Positions 1 through 5,136 of a stretch of DNA of 6,345 bases are shown one piece after another. Location of the stretch: assembly GCA_934725345.1 (NCBI GenBank), contig CAKVBG010000057.1, forward strand, positions 1 through 6,345, given 5' to 3'. The position numbers and the translations under genes were made by a program. This stretch comes from an uncultured Eubacteriales bacterium. Lineage in GTDB: Bacteria > Bacillota > Clostridia > Oscillospirales > Acutalibacteraceae. The notes beneath the pieces are model-generated. The model had not been told where the DNA came from, made no database searches, and was given only the letters and a program-made list of their open reading frames with translations. The stretch's first letter is position 1. The number at the start of each line of letters is the position of its first letter.

Positions 1-75
1 ATTTGAACCCTCGCGCCGATCGCTCGACCTACACCCTTAGCAGGGGCGCCTCTTCAGCCACTTGAGTACTTCTCC
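1..75 (-). tRNA. tRNA-Ser(GCT), 3' end cut off by the window edge
   Basis: Serine tRNA reading AGC/AGU codons. On the minus strand the gene begins GGAGAAG at position 75. The anticodon loop CTGCTAA, closed by a CGCCC/GGGTG stem, places anticodon GCT at 41-39. A long variable arm follows, as expected for a class II (Ser/Leu/Tyr) tRNA, and then the start of the T arm (GGGTTCAAAT), where the window ends. The rest of the T arm and the acceptor 3' strand lie outside. It follows tRNA-Ser(TGA) by 7 nt and probably shares its transcript. I saw no promoter in the 7-nt spacer. Confidence 0.95.
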
Positions 76-82
76 ATATTAC

Positions 83-171
83 TGGCGGAGGGAGTGGGAT
101 TCGAACCCACGGTCCCTTGCGGGATCACCAGTTTTCAAGACTGGCTCCTTAAACCACTCGGACACCCCTCC
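83..171 (-). tRNA. tRNA-Ser(TGA)
   Basis: Complete serine tRNA reading UCA (and probably other UCN) codons. The 5' acceptor strand GGAGGGG at 171-165 pairs with TCCCTCC near the 3' end, with one G-T pair at the base. The discriminator is G, and CCA is encoded at 85-83. The anticodon stem CCAGT/ACTGG encloses CTTGAAA, giving anticodon TGA at 137-135. The variable arm contains a CCC/GGG stem (GATCCCGCAAGGGACC), as in class II tRNAs. The T loop GGTTCGAATCC is canonical. It is the first gene of a two-gene serine tRNA unit. Confidence 0.97.
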
Positions 172-188
172 AAATCAGGTACAGTGTA

Positions 189-218
189 AGTATAGCATAA
201 TAAAAATAGATATGTCAA
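189..218 (-). promoter_or_regulatory. Promoter of the serine tRNA pair
   Basis: On the minus strand a perfect -35 box TTGACA (218-213) is followed by an 18-nt spacer and the -10 box TATACT (194-189, 5 of 6 to consensus). The predicted start, near 182, is about 10 nt upstream of the mature tRNA-Ser(TGA) 5' end at 171. It is the closest match to the housekeeping sigma consensus that I found in the window, as expected for stable RNA. Confidence 0.85.
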
Positions 219-308
219 CAATAAATTTTACAATTAATCAAATTCTAAATATTTTATTATTATTCGTCCTGAAATTGTAGTAATATTATTGCGTATCACA
301 AAATAATC

Positions 309-314
309 GGAGGG
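309..314 (+). promoter_or_regulatory. Ribosome binding site that fixes the TTG start of the carboxypeptidase gene
   Basis: GGAGGG lies 8 nt upstream of the TTG at 323. The TTG is followed by a Lys-Lys-Phe signal-peptide beginning, so this site decides in favour of TTG as the start codon. No ATG in the same frame lies nearby upstream. I see no convincing -35/-10 pair for this gene in the AT-rich stretch 219-308. Confidence 0.8.
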
Positions 315-322
315 AATTTAAT

Positions 323-1651
323 TTGAAGAAATTTTTAAGTATCTTTCTTTTAGCGTTTTGTTTAAATTCAGTTTTAGTCCAAGCACTAAATTTCTATCCA
401 CAGAATCTCGAGTCGGACTCAGTTTACATGGTTAATTGTAATAGTGGCACGGCGGTAGTTGAGAAAAACATTAATAAAAGAAGGAGCCCGGCATCGCTTA
501 CTAAAATAATGAGCTTTATTGTTGCTTATGAACATTCTCAAGATCGAGATAAAACTAAAGTAACTGTTCAACAAGAAGTTTTAGACAAAGTAGACCCCGA
601 AAGTTCAGGTGTAGTTTTGAGGGCTGGGGAAGAGATTTCTATCACGGATTTGCTTAAATGCATGATGATTTCTTCTTCAGGGTATGCTGCAAATGTTTTA
701 GCTAACCACATAGGTGGGAGCATAGAAAATTTTGTTCAAATGATGAACGACAAAGCCGCAGAGCTAGGATGCGAAAACACTCATTTTGAGAATCCCGATG
801 GAATATATAATCCTATCCACTATTCCACCGCTTCGGATATGCTCAAGATATCTAAGTATGCAATGAAAAATGTGGAGTTTTTAAATACAGTTTCAATAAG
901 TGAATGCAATATCTTTGGTGACGAGCGAGATCCGGTTATAACTACTAACTACATGATAGATAAAAAAAGAGGGGGAAAATATTATTCTCCATGGGTTAAG
1001 GGAATAAAAACTGGATATGTTGAAGATGCAGGCAAATGTTTAATTTCATATGCAGTAAAGGATGATGAAAGCTATTTAATTGTGGATATGGGAGCTCCGG
1101 TTAAAGATTCGGCCGGAAATAAGCTTACTGATAACTTGGCTATGATAGATTCTCTTAATCTCTACAATTGGGCGTTTGATAATTTAAAAAGAATAAAACT
1201 TTATGATAGATATTTTCCAATAACTGAAGTAAACTTGGCATCCGCTAGAGGAAAAGATAAATTGATGCTGGAGTCTAGTGGGGATGTTGGCGTGATTTTA
1301 CCCAGCAACATAAAAAAAGATGACCTTTCATTTGATTTTGAAATTCCGGAAGTTGTTCAGGCACCTATCAAAAAGGGCGACAAAATCGGTACGGCAAAGA
1401 TTATGCTTCAAAATGAACAAATAGGAAATTTTGATCTGGTTTCCTCGGAGGAAGTTAAAAAAAGCTATATGGTAGTAGTAATGGATGCTTTAGGTGTTGT
1501 TGTAAATTCGAAAATTTTCATTTTTTGTTTGGCTGTGGTAGTTCTTGCAATTATGGGATATTTATGGCTTATATTTAGATACAATCGAAAATTACGCAGA
1601 AAAAATAAAGTTACTAACATATTGGATTTCAAAAAAAATAAACCCTTGTAG
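323..1651 (+). CDS. D-alanyl-D-alanine carboxypeptidase (low-molecular-weight PBP, peptidase S11, DacF/PBP5-like)
   Basis: Predicted to trim the terminal D-Ala from peptidoglycan stem peptides on the outer face of the membrane. In order: a Sec signal peptide (about residues 1-21, ending VQA before LNF), the S11 catalytic domain (about 24-255), a PBP5 C-terminal beta domain (about 290-378, with the typical APIKKGDKIG and DLVSSEEV stretches), and a C-terminal membrane helix (about 396-418) followed by a basic tail of some 24 residues. Catalytic motifs are SLTK at 58-61 (nucleophile Ser58, Lys61) and KTG at 229-231. The SxN motif is altered: the expected place reads S118-S119-G120, with Gly instead of Asn and Tyr instead of the usual Asp after it. 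A hydrophobic helix, not the amphipathic anchor of E. coli PBP5, holds the C-terminus. Start is TTG with GGAGGG 8 nt upstream. Length (442 aa) is normal for the family. The family is secure; a dacA, dacB or dacF symbol cannot be chosen from sequence alone. Confidence 0.93.
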   Translation: MKKFLSIFLLAFCLNSVLVQALNFYPQNLESDSVYMVNCNSGTAVVEKNINKRRSPASLTKIMSFIVAYEHSQDRDKTKVTVQQEVLDKVDPESSGVVLRAGEEISITDLLKCMMISSSGYAANVLANHIGGSIENFVQMMNDKAAELGCENTHFENPDGIYNPIHYSTASDMLKISKYAMKNVEFLNTVSISECNIFGDERDPVITTNYMIDKKRGGKYYSPWVKGIKTGYVEDAGKCLISYAVKDDESYLIVDMGAPVKDSAGNKLTDNLAMIDSLNLYNWAFDNLKRIKLYDRYFPITEVNLASARGKDKLMLESSGDVGVILPSNIKKDDLSFDFEIPEVVQAPIKKGDKIGTAKIMLQNEQIGNFDLVSSEEVKKSYMVVVMDALGVVVNSKIFIFCLAVVVLAIMGYLWLIFRYNRKLRRKNKVTNILDFKKNKPL

Positions 1652-1668
1652 AATATTACACCAGTGTT

Positions 1669-1697
1669 TTGGCATATAGATTCTATGTATGCATAAT
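1669..1697 (+). promoter_or_regulatory. Candidate promoter of the S1-domain gene
   Basis: TTGGCA (1669-1674, 5 of 6) and CATAAT (1692-1697, 5 of 6) are separated by exactly 17 nt, within the 66-nt gap after the carboxypeptidase gene. The predicted start near 1704 would give a very short leader beginning almost at the GGAGGGT ribosome binding site (1704-1710). The spacer contains a small palindrome (ATAGA-T-TCTAT, 1676-1686), which may be chance in AT-rich DNA. Read-through from the upstream gene is also possible, since no terminator separates the two. Confidence 0.5.
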
Positions 1698-1717
1698 AAA
1701 ACTGGAGGGTGTAAAAA

Positions 1718-2674
1718 ATGGTAGAATTCTATCCTGAGGGAAAATTGATAGAAAAAATTCAAAATATAAACTCGATAAGTTCGCGAGAAGCTCTTGAGGA
1801 AGCTTGCGTTAGCAAAAAAATTTTGGAATCAAGGGCAGTAATGTGTGATAGCGACCATAACTTAATAGTTAATCTCGGGTCTATGAAAGGTATTATCCCA
1901 CGGACAGAAGGTGCAATAGGAATTAAAGAAGGCTGCGTAAGAGACATTGCGGTTATTTCTAAGGTCAATAGGCCCGTCTGCTTTACGGTGGAAAGGTTCG
2001 AGAAGGATAGTTATGGTAAAGAGTTTGCGATACTATCCCGAAGACGTGCACAAGAGATTTGCATGGAGAACTATATTCTTAAGCTTCAGCCGGGGGACGT
2101 AATTCCTGCGAAAGTTACTCATATGGAAAGTTTTGGAGTGTTTGCGGACATCGGTTGTGGCATAATTTCTTTTTTGCCTATCGATACTATTTCAGTTTCT
2201 AGAATTTCTCATCCTCGAGAAAGATTTCGTGTTGGAATGGATATAAAAGTAATTGTGAAGTATTTCGAGGGCACTAGAGTTCATCTTACACACAAGGAAC
2301 TTTTGGGGACTTGGGAAGAAAATGCAAGCTTGTTTTCCATAGGAGAAACAGTTGGTGGTATAGTGAGGTCGGTAGAGGATTATGGTATATTCGTAGAACT
2401 GACCCCCAATCTAGCGGGATTGGCAGAGCCCAAGGAAAACGTTATGGTAGGGAATCAAGCAAGTGTGTACATAAAAAATATAGTTCCTGAGAAAATGAAA
2501 ATTAAACTCGTTATCATTGATACTTTCGAATATTCTCCTGTTTCAAGAGATATAAAATACTTTTGCCAAGAAGATCATCTAGAAAAATTCTTGTATTCTC
2601 CAGTGACGTGCTCCAAGGTGATTGAAACGGATTTTGCTTCTTTTTCTGGCTTGAAATTGCCAATTGCACATTAA
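1718..2674 (+). CDS. S1 RNA-binding domain protein (short ribosomal protein S1-like)
   Basis: Predicted cytoplasmic RNA-binding protein with OB-fold S1 domains. One clear S1 domain spans about residues 123-195 (PGDVIPAKV, then SFGVFADIGCG, the GMDIKVIVK strand and the closing HLTHKELLGTW). A second spans about 207-268 (GETVGGIVRSVEDYGIFVEL, then GLAEPKE). The segment 38-110 looks like a more diverged S1-like fold preceding them. The whole resembles the short S1 proteins annotated as 30S ribosomal protein S1 in Ruminococcaceae-type Clostridia; I recall this rather than having searched it. At 318 aa with two clear S1 domains it is much shorter than the six-domain S1 of Proteobacteria, so a role in recruiting mRNA to the ribosome should not be assumed. 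The tail 270-318 shows no domain I know. ATG start with GGAGGGT 7 nt upstream. It follows the carboxypeptidase gene by 66 nt and is closed by a terminator. Confidence 0.88.
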   Translation: MVEFYPEGKLIEKIQNINSISSREALEEACVSKKILESRAVMCDSDHNLIVNLGSMKGIIPRTEGAIGIKEGCVRDIAVISKVNRPVCFTVERFEKDSYGKEFAILSRRRAQEICMENYILKLQPGDVIPAKVTHMESFGVFADIGCGIISFLPIDTISVSRISHPRERFRVGMDIKVIVKYFEGTRVHLTHKELLGTWEENASLFSIGETVGGIVRSVEDYGIFVELTPNLAGLAEPKENVMVGNQASVYIKNIVPEKMKIKLVIIDTFEYSPVSRDIKYFCQEDHLEKFLYSPVTCSKVIETDFASFSGLKLPIAH

Positions 2675-2679
2675 AATAC

Positions 2680-2718
2680 CCATCCATCCGGCTAGCGGTT
2701 GGGTGGATATATTTTTTT
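2680..2718 (+). terminator. Intrinsic terminator of the S1 gene, between convergent genes
   Basis: The arms 2680-2690 (CCATCCATCCG) and 2696-2706 (CGGTTGGGTGG) form an 11-bp stem with one T-G pair and one T-T mismatch around a 5-nt loop. It is followed by ATATATTTTTTTATT with seven consecutive T at 2712-2718. It starts 6 nt after the S1 stop codon. On the minus strand the same hairpin lies about 20 nt past the stop of the 743-aa gene and is followed only by GTATTTTAA, so it could serve both directions but is clearly better for the plus strand. Confidence 0.82.
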
Positions 2719-2726
2719 ATTCCTAT

Positions 2727-4958
2727 TTAATCATCGTCCTCTGAAGTAGTAGATGATGAAGTATATTCACTTTCACTGTCATAGTCAGAGTCATACGATT
2801 TATCATCGCCAGTTGAATCTAAGTTTGGTTCTGTAACCGAATTGGGATCAAATTGAATATCATTCACCTGTGAGGGCTCTTGAGCGGGTTGGTCTACAGT
2901 CGGTGACAGAGGACTAGTAGTAAGAGGAACAGGTTTTTCAATAAGTGTTGCACCTGAAAAAGGATTCTGCTCTTCTAAGCCAGTTCTCTGAGTGCTCAGA
3001 TCCGAATCTGGTAATTGTTGAGGTTCTATATCGAGAAGTAAATTTGCTGGTGCAATAGGTTGAACCTCAAACGGTAGCAGAGGTGGTGTACTATCAGGAA
3101 ATTCCAAAGGAGGTTGCTCGACGATAGGTGCTGCATCTAAAGGATACGGATCTACTGGGTTAGTTTCCTGAGTGTCCTGATCTAAATCCTGGGATGGCTG
3201 AAGTGCCTCATCGGGAAGTGGACTTGCTGGTACAGGAGGTTGTTGTGGGGACTCAGTTACGACCTGTGTGGGATCAGGCGAAACAATAGGTTGAGATGCG
3301 GCTTGATCTATTCGCTCAATGCAACTGTTAAACTCTCCTTGCAAATTTTCACAAAGTCTAAGGTAATTATCTCCATATGGAGTATAATTTGCAAAATTCT
3401 CAAAATCCTCTCTCAGTTGATTAAAGTCTAAAATTGTACAATCTTCATTGTTTATTCTTACCGTAATTCTAGGGAGTTTATAAATCGGATCATTATTCTC
3501 TTTATTTTGAAAATCCCACCTACTACCGTTTTCCCCCAGTCCACATATGCCATGCCGTTGCAAAGCATTTTTTACACAATCATGAAGAGTTGAACAATCA
3601 TAAGAATCTATCCTCTTAACAACAGTACCACCATTTGTTTCTCTTTCAAAGTAATTAAAAATGCTATTCATAAATTCCCAAAAATTCTCATACTGAATAC
3701 TTGTACGTTCTTCGGGAGATAACTGCCCATAAAGATATATGCAGTTCTTAAAATTTTGTTCTAGCCAGTGTTCGTACCAAGTGCATGTGTACCAGTCAAG
3801 TCTTTCAGGTGGAATTTTTTGCCCTTCTTCTGTAGTCTGTATTGGAGCTACTGGTTGAACATCGCTTGGTGGTCCGGCAAGTGGTTCAACCACCTCATTT
3901 TCATCATCTTCTGAAGATGATGGTGATGGAGTAGCACCATCAGAATTTGTCATCACATCCGCGTCATCGTATGGTTCCTGAGGTGACGGCTCTTGAGCAA
4001 CAGGTTGCGTGCTTTCAGAACAATACTTTGTATAATCCGCATACATTTGACTTGCAAGCTCTGAAAGAATTTCACCCCCTTCGAATTCTTGAGGAAACTG
4101 CGATGATTCCAAGATTTGTCCGTATTTTACAAGCGCACACGAAATCAAACTAATTGGCACATATTCGGATAAACTATTATCGAGTCCAGAGATAATATAG
4201 CTTTTTAAAATACCTGGAATTTCATCGTCCTTGCTGGAATTAATAGTGCTGAATATGGCTTGCCAATCCTTATTATTCATAATTTTTTTTGGAGATTTAT
4301 TCAACAAAAAACTATCCAAGTAAGCCAGGAATTCACCATGGTTTGGAGAATCTGATTTTCTGAAATTTTCATTAATAAACCCCATTATTTCTTTTTTACT
4401 ATCTTCGTTGAGAGGATAATAGTAATCTTTGAGTTTCTGGGCAGATTCATTTGCCATTTGTAAGAGCTGCTGAAGAAATTTTTGTTCATCTTCTTTTCCC
4501 ATGCGAGCATCGTGCTCTTTCTCTGAAGCACTAGGTCCTTCTGGGGGATTATTTGTTTTAGGGGCTAGTTTTGATTTGAGGAGCGCCGCTGTAAGAATTA
4601 TTCCTCCACCTACAACACCCGTGCCAGCCAGAGTAATACCCGCTTTAATGAGTATATTCCTAAGTTCATTCTTAGAATCGCTTTTAGGTTTTTCACTGGT
4701 AATGCCACAATATGGTGCACTAGAATCAGAGTGATATACCTGATTGGCAGAAGCCAAAGGAGATGCTATACTGAGAGCTGAGATTAACCCCGCAGTGAGG
4801 GCGGTAGTAGCTTTTTTACCTCCAGAAATTTTCGAAAGTTCTTGGCATTGAAGTTCCTTTACGGCTAAATCTTTTAAATCTTGTTCAAAGGTGCTTTTGG
4901 ACTCTGAGTATCCTTGTGATTTGCAGTATTCGTACAGTCTATTAAATTTTTTATTCAT
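2727..4958 (-). CDS. Large exported protein of unknown family with a double-glycine leader and Pro/acidic linkers
   Basis: Not recognised as a known family. Residues 1-47 look like a double-glycine export leader: before G46-G47 stand L36, E40, L41 and I44, that is L(-12), E(-8), L(-7), I(-4), the consensus recognised by C39-peptidase ABC exporters. Residues 48-71 then resemble a Sec signal (KK, hydrophobic core, A69-S70-A71). A Gly-rich membrane segment spans about 104-127. Two probably helical globular parts follow (about 157-313 and 381-552), with a Pro/acidic linker between them (about 315-380). The C-terminal 190 residues are Pro/Gln/acidic and look disordered, with a 60-residue repeat and a Ser/Asp/Glu tail (715-743). 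No catalytic motif is evident; 13 Cys are scattered. ATG start with AAAGGA (4974-4969) 10 nt upstream. No in-frame ATG, GTG or TTG lies between the start and the GG motif, so the leader is part of the product. The partial gene upstream is a paralogue. Existence as a gene is secure; export is inferred. Confidence 0.85.
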   Translation of the reverse strand: MNKKFNRLYEYCKSQGYSESKSTFEQDLKDLAVKELQCQELSKISGGKKATTALTAGLISALSIASPLASANQVYHSDSSAPYCGITSEKPKSDSKNELRNILIKAGITLAGTGVVGGGIILTAALLKSKLAPKTNNPPEGPSASEKEHDARMGKEDEQKFLQQLLQMANESAQKLKDYYYPLNEDSKKEIMGFINENFRKSDSPNHGEFLAYLDSFLLNKSPKKIMNNKDWQAIFSTINSSKDDEIPGILKSYIISGLDNSLSEYVPISLISCALVKYGQILESSQFPQEFEGGEILSELASQMYADYTKYCSESTQPVAQEPSPQEPYDDADVMTNSDGATPSPSSSEDDENEVVEPLAGPPSDVQPVAPIQTTEEGQKIPPERLDWYTCTWYEHWLEQNFKNCIYLYGQLSPEERTSIQYENFWEFMNSIFNYFERETNGGTVVKRIDSYDCSTLHDCVKNALQRHGICGLGENGSRWDFQNKENNDPIYKLPRITVRINNEDCTILDFNQLREDFENFANYTPYGDNYLRLCENLQGEFNSCIERIDQAASQPIVSPDPTQVVTESPQQPPVPASPLPDEALQPSQDLDQDTQETNPVDPYPLDAAPIVEQPPLEFPDSTPPLLPFEVQPIAPANLLLDIEPQQLPDSDLSTQRTGLEEQNPFSGATLIEKPVPLTTSPLSPTVDQPAQEPSQVNDIQFDPNSVTEPNLDSTGDDKSYDSDYDSESEYTSSSTTSEDDD
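2887..3250. repeat. Imperfect tandem duplication of about 180 bp inside the linker-coding region
   Basis: Two units, about 3067-3250 and 2887-3066, align along their length with a few 3-nt or 9-nt gaps. Examples are CTGAGTG at both 2993 and 3172, GAAGT at 3035 and 3215, and TTGCTGGT at 3044 and 3224. In the protein they are residues about 571-631 and 632-690, each beginning near a Gln-Pro (Q573-P574, Q633-P634) and sharing PA, L-D, TQ-T and I-E-P positions. A third start appears at Q690-P691. The units have diverged a good deal, so this is an old duplication and not an active variable-number repeat. It probably lengthened the disordered linker. Confidence 0.65.
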
Positions 4959-4983
4959 TCTGTTTTTATCCTTTCATGAGAGT

Positions 4984-5005
4984 GGTAGTAATTCAGAATA
5001 CTACC
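4984..5005. repeat. Inverted repeat at the predicted transcription start of the 743-aa gene
   Basis: GGTAGTA (4984-4990) and TACTACC (4999-5005) are a perfect 7-bp inverted repeat around 8 nt. It starts just after the -10 box on the minus strand and covers the predicted start site near 5002. It could be an operator or a hairpin at the very 5' end of the mRNA, for example a stabilising one. No T-run follows, so it is not a terminator. Confidence 0.5.
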
Positions 5006-5008
5006 CCT

Positions 5009-5036
5009 ATTATAGCACATTAATTTAATTTTGCAA
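5009..5036 (-). promoter_or_regulatory. Promoter of the 743-aa gene (extended -10)
   Basis: On the minus strand a perfect TATAAT (5014-5009) is preceded by TGC, making an extended -10 element. A weaker -35 box TTGCAA (5036-5031, 4 of 6) lies 16 nt further up. The predicted start near 5002 gives a leader of about 44 nt. It lies in the 178-nt gap behind the upstream paralogue, so the two genes are probably transcribed separately even though they are tandem. I saw no strong terminator in that gap. Confidence 0.75.
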
Positions 5037-5136
5037 ATAAAAAATTTTAAATTAACATTTCAATGAATAAATTAACAAACAAGTTTTAAGTTTTACAACA
5101 TACTGAAAGACCTTCAAGATAAAGTAATTAGAGAAA

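Noticed and set aside
62..280. Open frame on the plus strand across the tRNA genes
   Set aside because: It is the antisense of tRNA-Ser(TGA); peptides of this kind are a well-known artefact of reading serine tRNA genes backwards. It has no ribosome binding site.
172..308. Promoter for the carboxypeptidase gene
   Set aside because: TATTAT at 284-289 could be a -10 box, but no acceptable -35 box lies at 16-18 nt. The region is so AT-rich that chance matches are expected.
1759..1968. Open frame on the minus strand inside the S1 gene
   Set aside because: It lies wholly within a well-supported gene on the other strand, and its peptide resembles no family I know.
3240..4734. Three short plus-strand open frames (3240-3431, 3947-4153, 4501-4734) opposite the 743-aa gene
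   Set aside because: All are antisense to a long continuous coding frame, and I saw no convincing ribosome binding sites. The strand-specific blocks shared with the upstream paralogue support the minus-strand reading.
4817..4823. GGAGGT inside the 743-aa gene as a ribosome binding site for a shorter, Sec-signal-first protein
   Set aside because: The bases that follow contain no ATG, GTG or TTG within usable distance. The sequence is explained as Gly-Gly codons.
5037..5136. Possible terminator after the upstream paralogue
   Set aside because: Only a 4-bp stem (TGAA/TTCA) and scattered AT-rich short repeats are present, with no GC stem followed by a T-run.
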